NCBI GenBank assembly: GCA_900542495.1
Contig: UQNW01000015.1
Location: 1 to 64,000, forward strand
Direction: 5' to 3'
Source: an uncultured Roseburia sp.
Lineage (GTDB): Bacteria > Bacillota > Clostridia > Lachnospirales > Lachnospiraceae
Length of the DNA: 64,000 nucleotides
Of this stretch, positions 16,334-25,819 are shown in pieces (the stretch's first letter is position 1; each line of letters starts with the position of its first letter). The position numbers and the translations under genes are program-made. The notes beneath the pieces are model-generated. The model had not been told where the DNA came from. It did not search any database and saw only the letters and a list, made by a program, of their open reading frames with translations.

Positions 16334-18094
16334 ATGAATATTTTTGGAATTCTGACAATGATCGGCGGTCTGGCAATGTTCCTGTATGGAATGAGCGTTA
16401 TGGGTGGCGGTCTTGAAAAAATGTCCGGTGGAAAATTAGAGCGTATCTTAGAGAGCCTCACATCAAATCCATTTAAGGCAGTACTGCTCGGTGCCGGAGT
16501 AACAGCCGTGATCCAGTCCTCATCCGCCACTACCGTTATGGTTGTCGGTTTCGTAAATTCGGGGATCATGAAGCTTTCCCAGGCAATCGGAATCATTATG
16601 GGAGCGAACATTGGAACAACGGTCACATCCTGGCTTTTAAGTCTGACCGGAATCGAAAGCTCGAATTTCCTGATCAGTATGTTAAAACCTTCGGCCTTTT
16701 CACCAATCCTTGCACTTATCGGTATCATCATGTACATGTCCGGCAAGGATAAAAAGAAAGACATCGGAGAGATCCTGCTTGGTTTTGCCATTCTGATGTT
16801 TGGTATGGAGACCATGAGCGATGCCGTAAAACCGCTCGCTGATGTGCCGGAATTTACCAATATCCTGACGATGTTCAACAATCCGGTATTTGGTGTGTTG
16901 GCAGGTGCACTGCTTACCGCAGTCATCCAGAGTTCTTCGGCTTCTGTTGGTATTTTACAGGCATTGTCTGTGACAGGAGCATTTACTTATGGTTCTGTTA
17001 TCCCGATCATCCTGGGACAGAATATCGGAACCTGTGTCACAGCGATGATCTCAGCAATCGGTGCAAACCGTGGCGCTAAGAGAACCGCATTTGTGCATTT
17101 ATACTTTAATATCATCGGTACTGTACTCTTCCTTACTTTATTTTATATTGGAAATGCGATTTTCCACTTTGAATTTGTAGGGGAAGTGGTAGGCGTCGCA
17201 GGAATCGCTCTGGTGCACAGTATTTTTAATGTATTTACAACTGTAGTGCTTTTCCCATTCATTCACGGACTGGAAAAACTGGCTTACCTTACAATTCCGG
17301 AATCCGAGGAAGAAAAATCTGCAAAAGAAGATGTATTTGCAATTTTGGACGAGCGTTTTGTGAGCAGTCCTGCATTTGCAATCGAACAGTGTAAAACACT
17401 TGTAAACCAGATGGCAGAGATCACAAAAAACAGCTTTGTTGAAGCGATGGAATGTATCAAAGAACCTTCGGATCAGAAATTTGAGGAAGTGATCGCAAAA
17501 GAAAACCGCGTAGACGTGTATGATGATAAGATCAGCGCCTATCTGACGAAGTTAAACAGCGGTGATCTTTCTTATACGGACAGTCTGCGGGTGACTTCAC
17601 TTTTACACTGTCTGACGGATTTTGAAAGAATTTCCGATCATGCGGTAAATGTGGTAGAATGTGTACAGCAGATGCAGAAAGAGGACGCAAAGTTTTCTAA
17701 GAAGGCGGAGGAGGAGATGAATATTTACTCCAAAGCTGTGCGTGATATACTAGAGAGAACGACAGGAGCGTTTATCAATACCGATATTCCACTTGCGCGC
17801 TCCGTGGAACCGTTGGAGGAAGTCATTGACAGTCTGAATAAAACGGTAAAAAAACATCATATGAAGCGTCTGCGAAAGGGAAAATGCACGATCGGACTTG
17901 GACTGGTACTCTCGGATCTTGCCATGAACTACGAGCGTGTGGCAGATCACTGCTCCAATATCGCAGTATATATGATGCAGTTAAATGATACCGGTCTGGA
18001 GGAGCACAGTTTTACAGAGCAGATGGATGAAAAAGAGAGCGCAGAATTTGAGAAACTGGAAAATGAATTTGAACAGAAATATGAGATAGATTAA
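16334..18094 (+). CDS. Na/Pi cotransporter family protein with C-terminal PhoU domain
   Basis: A 586-residue membrane protein. Two inverted Na/Pi-cotransporter repeats carry the QSSSA motifs (TAVIQSSSATTVMVVGF about residue 57 and TAVIQSSSASVGILQAL about residue 200), with about nine membrane segments up to residue 320. The C-terminal cytoplasmic region (about 345-570) is PhoU-like with FERISDHAVNV and YERVADHCSNI. It is related to NptA/YjbB phosphate transporters. Start 16334 follows AAGGGAG by 6 nt; the TTG at 16304 is rejected. Under the Pho box and upstream of the two-component genes, so part of the phosphate regulon. Confidence 0.9.
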   Translation: MNIFGILTMIGGLAMFLYGMSVMGGGLEKMSGGKLERILESLTSNPFKAVLLGAGVTAVIQSSSATTVMVVGFVNSGIMKLSQAIGIIMGANIGTTVTSWLLSLTGIESSNFLISMLKPSAFSPILALIGIIMYMSGKDKKKDIGEILLGFAILMFGMETMSDAVKPLADVPEFTNILTMFNNPVFGVLAGALLTAVIQSSSASVGILQALSVTGAFTYGSVIPIILGQNIGTCVTAMISAIGANRGAKRTAFVHLYFNIIGTVLFLTLFYIGNAIFHFEFVGEVVGVAGIALVHSIFNVFTTVVLFPFIHGLEKLAYLTIPESEEEKSAKEDVFAILDERFVSSPAFAIEQCKTLVNQMAEITKNSFVEAMECIKEPSDQKFEEVIAKENRVDVYDDKISAYLTKLNSGDLSYTDSLRVTSLLHCLTDFERISDHAVNVVECVQQMQKEDAKFSKKAEEEMNIYSKAVRDILERTTGAFINTDIPLARSVEPLEEVIDSLNKTVKKHHMKRLRKGKCTIGLGLVLSDLAMNYERVADHCSNIAVYMMQLNDTGLEEHSFTEQMDEKESAEFEKLENEFEQKYEID

Positions 18095-18112
18095 ATCTGG
18101 GAGAAAACGGCT

Positions 18113-18784
18113 ATGGCAACAATCTATATTGTAGAAGACGATGTGAATATCCGTGAGATTGAGCGCTATGCATTAAAAAACAGCGGATATAATGTAGAAG
18201 AATTTGAGTGCGGTGCAGATCTTTTTAAACGTTTAGAGAGCAAAGTTCCGGCTCTGATCTTATTGGATATCATGCTTCCGAATGAAGACGGACTCGATAT
18301 TTTAACGAAGATCCGTGCAGACAAAAATACAGCAAAAGTCCCGATCATTATGGTGACTGCCAAAACATCCGAACTCGACAAAGTAAAAGGATTAGACCTT
18401 GGCGCAGACGATTATATTTCCAAACCATTCGGCGTTATGGAACTTATTTCCCGCGTGAAGGCTCTGCTCCGCAGAACAACAGACACGCAGGAGGAATCGC
18501 AGATCGCATACGAGAACATTCTTGTGGATAATGACAAGCATGCAGTTTACGTGAATGGGGAACTCTGCGAACTGACCTATAAAGAATTTGAACTTTTAAA
18601 ATATCTTGTGATCAACAAAGGAATCGTGCTGTCGCGTGATAAGATCATGAACCAGGTGTGGGGCTTTGATTATGAGGGTGAGAGCCGTACCGTGGATATG
18701 CACATTAAAACCTTAAGACAGAAGCTTGGCGAAGCCGGAAGCCACATTAAGACTGTGCGGAATGTCGGTTATATGGTAGAGTAA
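18113..18784 (+). CDS. phoB: OmpR/PhoB-family response regulator
   Basis: A 223-residue regulator. The receiver domain (1-118) has acidic pair Glu8-Asp9/Asp10, phospho-acceptor Asp52 in LLDIMLP, and the Lys of ISKPF. The winged-helix DNA-binding domain (about 130-223) has the motif YEGESRTVDMHIKTLRQKL. It lies 18 nt after the Na/Pi gene and directly before a PhoR-like kinase. This context makes it the likely binder of the TTTACA arrays (inference). An alternative name is phoP. Confidence 0.88.
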   Translation: MATIYIVEDDVNIREIERYALKNSGYNVEEFECGADLFKRLESKVPALILLDIMLPNEDGLDILTKIRADKNTAKVPIIMVTAKTSELDKVKGLDLGADDYISKPFGVMELISRVKALLRRTTDTQEESQIAYENILVDNDKHAVYVNGELCELTYKEFELLKYLVINKGIVLSRDKIMNQVWGFDYEGESRTVDMHIKTLRQKLGEAGSHIKTVRNVGYMVE

Positions 18785-18837
18785 CGTCGTTTTGCAAAGC
18801 AGGAGAAACAACGAATAAGACGTAATACGGTGATAAA

Positions 18838-20157
18838 ATGAAAAAGAAGATTAACAGCAAATTTATGCTGATCTCAGCGATCGCAATTATCGTAATGGCA
18901 ATCTGCGCCATGGTGCTTTTCTATGATATTCTGAAAAAACAGATTTTTGACGATCTAAAGGCAAATGCCCATGTGATCTCCATGATGAAACCGGAGGATC
19001 TGCCGGGTGAGATCAACTATAATCTGAATAAGGATGGGCTGCGTATCACGCTGATCAATGAGGATGGAACCGTCATCTATGACAGCATGGAAGACGAGTC
19101 GAAGATGGAAAATCACAGGGAACGACCGGAGATCGCTTCTGCATTGGCAGCCGGAGAGGGGCGTGCAATGCGGAAATCGACTACGTCCACAAAACATACT
19201 TTTTATTATGCAATGAGAACAGATGACGGAAAAGTTCTGCGTATTGGAAAAGACAGTAACAGCATCTATAGTCTGATCATCAAGATGGTATATCTCACGT
19301 TGTCTGTGGGATTCTGTGTATTTGTATTGTGCACAGTCCTTGCACACAGGCTTACCAGGCGTCTTGTGGCACCGATCGAAAAGATGGCGGACAATATTGT
19401 GCTGTTAGAAGAAAATGATGTTTATGATGAGATGAAACCATTTGTCGCAACGATCAAGCAACAGCATGTGGATATCTTAAAACATTCCCAGATGCGTCAG
19501 GAATTTACTGCGAATGTTTCCCACGAATTAAAGACACCGCTCACTGCGATTTCCGGTTATGCAGAACTCATTGCAAGTGGAATGACAAGCGGGGAGGATA
19601 CCATTCATTTTGCCACGGAAATCCATAAGAGCGCAGAACGTCTGCAATATCTGATCAATGATATCATCAAGCTTTCCGAGTTAGACAGCGACGACACAAA
19701 GATAGAGTTTGAGACGTTAGACCTCCATGAGATGGCGTTAAACTGTCAGGCAATGATGGAGATCTCGGCGGAAAAGAACGAGGTGACGGTGGAAGTACAG
19801 GGAGATTCTGCCGAGATCAGGGGAAACAGAAACCTGATCGACGAACTGATCTACAATCTGTGCAGCAATGCGGTGCGTTACAATAAAAAGGGTGGAAAAG
19901 TGACGATCATGACGGGCACGGAGAATGGACACCCGACGCTGACTGTAAAAGACACAGGGATCGGTATCCCAAAAGAAGCGCAGAAGCGGGTCTTTGAACG
20001 TTTTTACCGCGTGGACAAGAGCCGTTCCAAATCGACCGGCGGCACAGGACTTGGGCTTGCCATCGTAAAGCATATCGTGGCGCAGCATGAGGCGCAGATC
20101 TCTCTGGAAAGTGAAGAGGGTGCCGGTACGGAGATTAAAGTTGTGTTTTTAAAATAA
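18838..20157 (+). CDS. phoR: PhoR-like sensor histidine kinase
   Basis: A 439-residue membrane kinase. Membrane segment 1 is about residues 10-29, the extracytoplasmic sensor about 30-147, and segment 2 about 148-170. A short HAMP-like linker (RLTRRLVAPIEKMADNI) follows, then the HisKA domain with His229 in NVSHELKTPLTAISGYAEL and the HATPase domain with N box NLCSNAVRYN, G1 DTGIGIP and G2 GGTGLGLAIVKHI. It phosphorylates the regulator at 18113. Phosphate sensing through PstSCAB/PhoU is expected from the gene order. Confidence 0.88.
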   Translation: MKKKINSKFMLISAIAIIVMAICAMVLFYDILKKQIFDDLKANAHVISMMKPEDLPGEINYNLNKDGLRITLINEDGTVIYDSMEDESKMENHRERPEIASALAAGEGRAMRKSTTSTKHTFYYAMRTDDGKVLRIGKDSNSIYSLIIKMVYLTLSVGFCVFVLCTVLAHRLTRRLVAPIEKMADNIVLLEENDVYDEMKPFVATIKQQHVDILKHSQMRQEFTANVSHELKTPLTAISGYAELIASGMTSGEDTIHFATEIHKSAERLQYLINDIIKLSELDSDDTKIEFETLDLHEMALNCQAMMEISAEKNEVTVEVQGDSAEIRGNRNLIDELIYNLCSNAVRYNKKGGKVTIMTGTENGHPTLTVKDTGIGIPKEAQKRVFERFYRVDKSRSKSTGGTGLGLAIVKHIVAQHEAQISLESEEGAGTEIKVVFLK

Positions 20158-20170
20158 ATTATGAAAGATG

Positions 20171-20200
20171 AGCTTCTGATTTTATATCGGAGGCTTATTT
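20171..20200 (+). terminator. Probable terminator of the phosphate regulon
   Basis: AGCTTCTGAT (20171-20180) pairs with ATCGGAGGCT (20186-20195) using two G-T pairs, followed by TATTTTAT, 13 nt after phoR. Confidence 0.65.
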
Positions 20201-20307
20201 TATATAAAAACGTGAAAAAATATGTGATTTAGCTGTGAAAAACGTGATAGAAACATATAAAAAGGTCAAAAAAACGTGAAAATTAAAATTCAAAGAAAAA
20301 ACTCTAG

Positions 20308-20344
20308 CTGTCTTTTCTATTTTTGTGTTATTATAGAAAGACAG
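20308..20344 (+). promoter_or_regulatory. Leader hairpin upstream of the helicase gene
   Basis: CTGTCTTTTCTAT (20308-20320) pairs with ATAGAAAGACAG (20333-20344) with one bulge. The loop contains TATTAT, which could be a -10 element. The preceding 100 nt are AT-rich and contain three scattered CGTGAAAA/CGTGATAG-like words. Function unknown. Confidence 0.4.
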
Positions 20345-20392
20345 TCATAACGACAGTACGAATGAAAATGAAAGGACAGAGTAAGTAGTAAT

Positions 20393-23300
20393 ATGTTTTC
20401 CGTATCAGACATTAAAGAGACAGTATATCCGGCGGCGTACCGGAGAGGGAAAGAGCTGTATGAGACGGCGGGGGTTTTTGATTTTTCCTATGAGTTGTAT
20501 TTAGTGGATGAGCTGCCAGTGGCAGATGTCAGGGCAAAAGTTCGTGGAATCAATCAGGAGTATTATGAAGTGACAGCCACTATCGACGAGGAGTTCGGGG
20601 ATGTGACGAACTGCAATTGTGGATGTGAGGCTTTTTATAATTATGAGGGAATGTGCAAGCATTGTGTTGCAATGCTTTTGAATTATGTAAACAAGAGAAC
20701 TCCAATTGAGATTCTCAAATTAAAGAGAGGTCAGAGCACAGAGACACCGGAGGAGGGGAAACGTCCGGTGGGAAAACTGGAGACGGCGGCACCGTTGAAA
20801 AATCTGCTGAGCCAGTATTCCATGCGTGCAACATCCAAATATATGCTGCCGGAGACCATTTACGGCAAGGTCGAGTTAGAACCTTACTTTGAGATGGATT
20901 ACGGCTATGCAAGACTGGAATTTAAGATCGGAATGGAGACAAAGTATGTGTTAAAAAACATTTCTGCGTTTTTACATTCCGTTCATGTTAACGAAAAAGT
21001 GCATTATGGCAAAAAACTGGATTTTTATCATCATATGGAGGCATTTTCGGAGGATGCGAAGAGGCTGATCCATTTTATGCAGCAGCAGGATGATGATAAA
21101 AAGCGCCAGAGCAAGTTCCATGCATACTATGCCTACACCGGCGGCTATGAGCGTACAATGGAGTTAGACGGTGTCGGAATCGATCGCTTCTTGGAAGCTG
21201 TGAAAGGAACACCTTTTCATGCGACGATCGGTTACGATATGAATGAAAGCTATATTTACAATGGAACAAAGCGCAAGCCGAAGCTCACATTAAAGGGCGG
21301 AAGCACAGGTGCGTTTTTATATATGGAAGATCTTCCGATGATCGAGGGCGAGAAGTATTACTACTTTTATGAGGACGGCGAGATTTTCTTAGGAGAGCCT
21401 TCCTTAAAAGGAAAAGTGTCGGATTTCTTCCAGTTTTTACACCGTCAGGTAGGGGGAGACTGCTACATTGCGGCTGAGGAGCTTGCGATGTTCTGCAGGG
21501 ATCTTCTTCCGATGGTGCGTGAGAGCTTTGATGTGATCTCAGAGGGATTTGACGAGGCGCTTTACGTTCCGCCGAAGCCGGAATTTGAGCTGTACTTAGA
21601 CCGTCAGGCAATGGATGTGGTTGGCGCGAAGCTGGTCGCAGTCTATGGGGATAATAAATACAACGTGCTTGCCAAAGTAGAGCCGGGCGAGGTGCGCGAT
21701 CTGTCGGAGGAGCTGCGCATCAAGAGCCTTGTGGAACCGTATTTTAATGAATATGATCATACAAAGACATTTTTTGTCATTGCAAAAGATGAAGACCTGC
21801 TCTATCAGTTAGTGGCAGGCGGATTGCAGCGGTTGAGCCATTTTATGGCAATCTATACGTCGGACAAGTTCCGCAACATGAAAGTGGTCAATGCGCCGAG
21901 CGTATCGGTGGGTGTTTCCTTAAAGAGCGATCTTTTAGAATTAAAAATCCATTCCGATGAGATGTCCTCCGAGGAACTGGCGTATCTGCTTTCCAAATAT
22001 GACAGAAAGAAAAAATATATCCGTTTGAAAAATGGTGACTTCTTAGACATCAAAGAGGACGGTATCAGTGCACTTGCAGAAGTTAGTGAGGACTTACAGC
22101 TTACCGAGGCAAGTTTGAAAAAAGGAACCGTTGTGATCCCGAAATATCGTGCCATGTATTTGGACGCAGCGTTAAAGAACAACCAGTTATTGTCGATCGA
22201 GAAGAATAAAGAGTTCAAGGGCATGGTTCGCAACATGAAGACCATTGAGGACAGCGATTACGAAGTGGTGGATTCTCTGAAAAATGTGATGAGAAACTAT
22301 CAGAAAAATGGTTTCCTCTGGCTGAAAACTCTGCGTGAAAACGGTTTTGGAGGAATCCTTGCAGACGATATGGGACTTGGAAAAACACTTCAGGTCATCA
22401 GTCTTCTTCTCGCAGAGAAACAGGACTATGATTCTGGGGAAAAAGAGCGCCGCCGCTCACTCATCGTATGTCCGGCTTCCTTAGTTTATAACTGGCAGAA
22501 AGAAATCGAGCGTTTTGCGCCGGAGTTAGAGACGGTGACGATTACAGGAAGCGCACCGGAGCGAAAAGACATCATCCGTCACACAAATGACGGACAAATT
22601 CTGATCACGTCCTACGATCTTCTGAAACGTGATGTAGAGTATTATAAAAATATTGTTTTTGCCGTGCAGGTCATTGACGAGGCACAGTACATTAAAAATG
22701 CCGGAACACAGGCGGCAAAAGGCGTCAAAAAAATCACAGCAGCGTTTAAGCTGGCATTGACTGGTACACCGATCGAGAACCGGCTGAGCGAACTGTGGAG
22801 TATTTTTGATTATCTGATGCCGGGATTTTTATATACTTACCAGAAGTTCCGGGAAGAGATCGAGACACCGATCGCAGTCAACAAAGATGAGAATAAAATG
22901 GAACGTTTACAGCGCATGATCCGCCCGTTTATTCTTCGCCGGTTAAAAGGAGACGTTTTAAAAGATCTTCCGGAAAAACTTGAAGAAAACATATATGCGA
23001 AAATGGAAGGCGAGCAGCTTGCCCTTTATGATGCGCATGTGCAGCAGATGAAGCAGATGTTGGACGGCAAGAGCGAGGCGGAATTTAAGTCCAACAAGAT
23101 CCAGATTCTTGCGGAACTCACAAAACTGCGTCAGCTCTGCTGTGACCCGGCACTTTTATTCGAGGATTATAAGGGTGAATCTGCCAAAGTGCAGATGTGC
23201 ATGGATCTGATCGAGAATGCAGTAAACGGTGGCCACAAAGTACTGTTATTTTCCCAGTTTACGACCATGTTAGACCGGCTGGCAGAACAGCTTACAAAGC

Positions 23301-23689
23301 TTGGCATCGATTACTACATGCTTACCGGCTCTGTCAATAAGGAAAAACGCATGCAGATGGTAGAGAGCTTCAACAAAGACGACGTTCCGGTGTTTTGTAT
23401 CTCCTTAAAAGCAGGTGGAACCGGATTGAACCTCACAGCAGCGGACATTGTCATCCACTACGACCCATGGTGGAACGTTGCCGTGCAGAATCAGGCAACT
23501 GACCGCGCACACCGTATCGGACAGAAGAATGTCGTTACGGTTTATAAACTCGTCTCTCAGGGAACGATCGAGGAGAAAATCATTGACATCCAGGAGAAAA
23601 AGAAAAAGCTTGCCGAGCAGGTATTAGAAGGCGAGGGAATGGATTCCGTGGTATTCACGAAAGAGGAGATCATGGAGCTGCTAGGTTAG
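20393..23689 (+). CDS. SNF2-family DNA helicase with SWIM zinc finger
   Basis: A 1098-residue DEAD/DEAH-box-type ATPase of the bacterial SNF2 (HepA/RapA-like) group. The N-terminal SWIM motif CxCx(n)CxH is at about residues 74-92 (CNCGCEAF...CKHC), followed by an SNF2 helicase-associated region (about 130-600). The ATPase core has motif I DDMGLGKTLQ (about 655), Walker B DEAQYIKN (about 762), motif III LTGTPIENRLSELWS, motif V GGTGLNLTAADIVIHYDPWW and motif VI QATDRAHRIGQ. Such proteins move on DNA or displace bound proteins; the exact role is not known. It is a single-gene unit with no transporter or restriction genes nearby. Confidence 0.92.
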   Translation: MFSVSDIKETVYPAAYRRGKELYETAGVFDFSYELYLVDELPVADVRAKVRGINQEYYEVTATIDEEFGDVTNCNCGCEAFYNYEGMCKHCVAMLLNYVNKRTPIEILKLKRGQSTETPEEGKRPVGKLETAAPLKNLLSQYSMRATSKYMLPETIYGKVELEPYFEMDYGYARLEFKIGMETKYVLKNISAFLHSVHVNEKVHYGKKLDFYHHMEAFSEDAKRLIHFMQQQDDDKKRQSKFHAYYAYTGGYERTMELDGVGIDRFLEAVKGTPFHATIGYDMNESYIYNGTKRKPKLTLKGGSTGAFLYMEDLPMIEGEKYYYFYEDGEIFLGEPSLKGKVSDFFQFLHRQVGGDCYIAAEELAMFCRDLLPMVRESFDVISEGFDEALYVPPKPEFELYLDRQAMDVVGAKLVAVYGDNKYNVLAKVEPGEVRDLSEELRIKSLVEPYFNEYDHTKTFFVIAKDEDLLYQLVAGGLQRLSHFMAIYTSDKFRNMKVVNAPSVSVGVSLKSDLLELKIHSDEMSSEELAYLLSKYDRKKKYIRLKNGDFLDIKEDGISALAEVSEDLQLTEASLKKGTVVIPKYRAMYLDAALKNNQLLSIEKNKEFKGMVRNMKTIEDSDYEVVDSLKNVMRNYQKNGFLWLKTLRENGFGGILADDMGLGKTLQVISLLLAEKQDYDSGEKERRRSLIVCPASLVYNWQKEIERFAPELETVTITGSAPERKDIIRHTNDGQILITSYDLLKRDVEYYKNIVFAVQVIDEAQYIKNAGTQAAKGVKKITAAFKLALTGTPIENRLSELWSIFDYLMPGFLYTYQKFREEIETPIAVNKDENKMERLQRMIRPFILRRLKGDVLKDLPEKLEENIYAKMEGEQLALYDAHVQQMKQMLDGKSEAEFKSNKIQILAELTKLRQLCCDPALLFEDYKGESAKVQMCMDLIENAVNGGHKVLLFSQFTTMLDRLAEQLTKLGIDYYMLTGSVNKEKRMQMVESFNKDDVPVFCISLKAGGTGLNLTAADIVIHYDPWWNVAVQNQATDRAHRIGQKNVVTVYKLVSQGTIEEKIIDIQEKKKKLAEQVLEGEGMDSVVFTKEEIMELLG

Positions 23690-23799
23690 AAGGTAACGCT
23701 GCATGGTGAAGAAAAAGAAAAGTTGTTTTGAATGGTCGAAGAGAAAACTTTTTGCATCAGAGTAAAAACAGAAAACCCGATAAAAATTCTCAAAACACG

Positions 23800-23828
23800 T
23801 TGACAAACCCCAATTTATGCTATATATT
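23800..23828 (+). promoter_or_regulatory. Sigma-A promoter upstream of the manganese riboswitch
   Basis: TTGACA (23800-23805), 17 nt, TATATT (23823-23828). It lies about 40-50 nt upstream of the aptamer, as expected for a riboswitch leader. Confidence 0.8.
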
Positions 23829-23869
23829 TGTACAACAGTAGTTGGAAAATATAGTTTTTCCATACAAAA

Positions 23870-24018
23870 GAATAAATTCCGTGAGGGAGTAGTTCGCGTG
23901 GAGACGTGATTTGTCAACAAACCCGGTTTTTTTAAACCTGGCAAATCTTAAAGAATGAGACTCATGTATGCCTGTTCCGGTAATACTATACCGGCAGGTA
24001 TACGTGTAGTCTCTTTTT
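23870..24018 (+). ncRNA. Manganese-responsive yybP-ykoY riboswitch
   Basis: The conserved aptamer words are present in order: GGGAGTAG (23885-23892), GTCAACA (23913-23919), then ACCCGG with a partner CCTGG. A GATTTG/CAAATC stem encloses the CAACA loop region. The leader ends in a strong terminator (23957-24018) and lies directly upstream of mntP, the best known target of this class. Mn2+ binding is expected to favour antitermination. Aptamer edges are approximate. Confidence 0.85.
23957..24018 (+). terminator. Expression-platform terminator of the Mn riboswitch
   Basis: GAGACT (23957-23962) pairs with AGTCTC (24008-24013). The stem continues inside with GTATGCCTG/CAGGTATAC and CCGGT/ACCGG, followed by five T and an AT-rich tail. 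It ends about 40 nt before mntP. Confidence 0.85.
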
Positions 24019-24055
24019 ATTTATCTTTTTATGCGACTGAGAAAAGGAGAAAATT

Positions 24056-24637
24056 ATGACATTCATAATTGAGTTACTACTGATTGGAGTTGGATTATCC
24101 ATGGACGCATTTGCAGTTTCGGTCTGTAAGGGTCTTGCCATGCGCAGGGTAAACAAGAAACAAGCACTGGTAATAGGATTATTTTTCGGAGGATTTCAGG
24201 CGCTCATGCCATTCATCGGCTGGGCACTCGGAACACAGTTTGAAAGTTACATTACCAATATTGACCATTGGATCGCATTCATTTTACTGGCACTCATTGG
24301 TGGCAAAATGGTGGTCGAAGGATTCAGACTGGAAGAAGATGAAACCGTGAAGGAACTGGATCCACCTCTTGATCTAAAGGAAATGTTCCTTCTTGCAATC
24401 GCAACCAGTATTGATGCGCTGGCAGTTGGAATCACGTTTGCATTTTTAAATTATCCGATCGTGGAATGTATTACGATCATTGGACTGACAACCTTTGTCC
24501 TATCCATTGTCGGTGTTGTTGTCGGGAATATGTTCGGAAGCAGATATCAGAAAAAAGCAGAGATCGCCGGAGGTATTATCCTAATTCTCATCGGTTTGAA
24601 AATTCTGCTCGAACACTTGGGAATTCTTGTATTATAA
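24056..24637 (+). CDS. mntP: Manganese efflux pump MntP
   Basis: A 193-residue polytopic membrane protein of the MntP (DUF204) family, about six membrane segments. The two halves each carry the paired acidic signature: LSMDAFAVSVCKG (about residues 13-25) and TSIDALAVGITF (about 119-130). It exports excess Mn2+. AAAAGGAG precedes the ATG. The upstream riboswitch ties expression to manganese. Only 18 nt separate it from the exchanger gene, so both are probably co-induced. Confidence 0.93.
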   Translation: MTFIIELLLIGVGLSMDAFAVSVCKGLAMRRVNKKQALVIGLFFGGFQALMPFIGWALGTQFESYITNIDHWIAFILLALIGGKMVVEGFRLEEDETVKELDPPLDLKEMFLLAIATSIDALAVGITFAFLNYPIVECITIIGLTTFVLSIVGVVVGNMFGSRYQKKAEIAGGIILILIGLKILLEHLGILVL

Positions 24638-24655
24638 AGAAAAGAGGAGAGAAAC

Positions 24656-25624
24656 ATGGAGATTTTAAAGTCAGCAGTTATTTTAGTGATCGGATTTGTA
24701 TTGCTCATCAAGGGAGCAGATTATTTCGTAGAGGGAAGTTCCTCCGTGGCGAAAAAGTTTAAGGTTCCATCCTTGATCATCGGTATGACGATCGTGGCAA
24801 TGGGAACAAGCCTGCCGGAGCTTGCAGTCAGTGTTACCGCATCCATGGCAGGAAATAATACACTTGCAGTCAGCAATGTGGCAGGATCCAATATTTTTAA
24901 TCTGATGGTAGTCTGTGGTGCCTGTGCACTGTTTGCACCACTTGCCATTGAAAAGAATACATTGATGAAAGAGTTTCCGTTTTCGATTCTCTGTGCCGGG
25001 TTGCTTGTAGTTATGGGATATTTTGGAATGTCATTAGGTCGTGTGGATGGTGTGATCCTGCTTGTGATTTTTGCCGTATACCTGTTCTGGATGATACAGT
25101 CTGCGAAAAAAGCAAGAACATCTGGTGATAAACTGGAAGCAGAAGAGGAAGCACTTGCCGAGGAAGAAATCAAAATCCTTCCGATGTGGAAATGCATAGT
25201 TTTTATTGTTGGTGGAATGATCGCAATAAAGTTCGGCGGTGACTTTGTAGTCGATGGCGCATCTGCGATCGCAGCCGGATTTGGCTTAAGCCAGACACTG
25301 ATCGGTCTTACGATCGTGGCGCTCGGAACCAGCCTTCCGGAATTAGTGACTTCCATTGTGGCAGCGAAAAAAGATGAGGTGGATATGGCACTCGGAAATG
25401 TGATCGGTTCTAACATTTTTAACATCTTATTAATCCTCGGTGTCGCAGCAGCGATCAGCCCGATCGCATTCCTCATGGAGAATATCATTGATATTATCAT
25501 CCTGATCATCATGAGTGTGGTTGTCTGGGGATTTGCATGGACATCCAGAAAAATCAACCGCACAGAAGGTATTATCATGCTTCTTATGTATGCGGTTTAT
25601 ATGGTGTATATCTGCATGCGGTAA
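24656..25624 (+). CDS. Calcium/sodium antiporter (CaCA family, YrbG-like)
   Basis: A 322-residue exchanger with about ten membrane segments. The two inverted alpha repeats are obvious: GMTIVAMGTSLPELAVSVTA (about residues 44-63) and GLTIVALGTSLPELVTSIVA (about 219-238). An acidic cytoplasmic loop (about 155-180, EAEEEALAEEEI) separates them. It follows mntP with AAGAGGAG and no own promoter in the gap, so it may be under the manganese riboswitch. That raises Mn2+ or Ca2+ as the exported ion; the sequence cannot decide. Confidence 0.9.
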   Translation: MEILKSAVILVIGFVLLIKGADYFVEGSSSVAKKFKVPSLIIGMTIVAMGTSLPELAVSVTASMAGNNTLAVSNVAGSNIFNLMVVCGACALFAPLAIEKNTLMKEFPFSILCAGLLVVMGYFGMSLGRVDGVILLVIFAVYLFWMIQSAKKARTSGDKLEAEEEALAEEEIKILPMWKCIVFIVGGMIAIKFGGDFVVDGASAIAAGFGLSQTLIGLTIVALGTSLPELVTSIVAAKKDEVDMALGNVIGSNIFNILLILGVAAAISPIAFLMENIIDIIILIIMSVVVWGFAWTSRKINRTEGIIMLLMYAVYMVYICMR

Positions 25625-25725
25625 ATTGTTTGTCTTTTTACACTGCCGCTTTTTGAGAGATATGTGATCGATAATTCATGAGTGAAAACAGGCGAATACA
25701 ATTCAGGCATTATGTCGTCCCCATA

Positions 25726-25754
25726 TTGTGTACACCGTGGAAAAAGCGTATAAT
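25726..25754 (+). promoter_or_regulatory. Sigma-A promoter of the zinc-ribbon gene
   Basis: TTGTGT (25726-25731), 17 nt, TATAAT (25749-25754), about 65 nt before the start at 25820. Confidence 0.7.
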
Positions 25755-25819
25755 ACAAAGCACAAGATTCGGAAAAACAGATCATTATATAGGTGCCACA
25801 GGCACAAGGAGGTAGCAAT

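Noticed and set aside
23681..23944. 87-codon minus-strand frame over the Mn riboswitch leader
   Set aside because: The region is explained by a promoter and aptamer on the plus strand, and the frame has no protein-like features.
24721..25578. 285-codon antisense open frame opposite the Ca/Na exchanger gene
   Set aside because: It mirrors a well supported membrane-protein gene; the composition is what a reverse-strand frame of such a gene gives, with no ribosome binding site.
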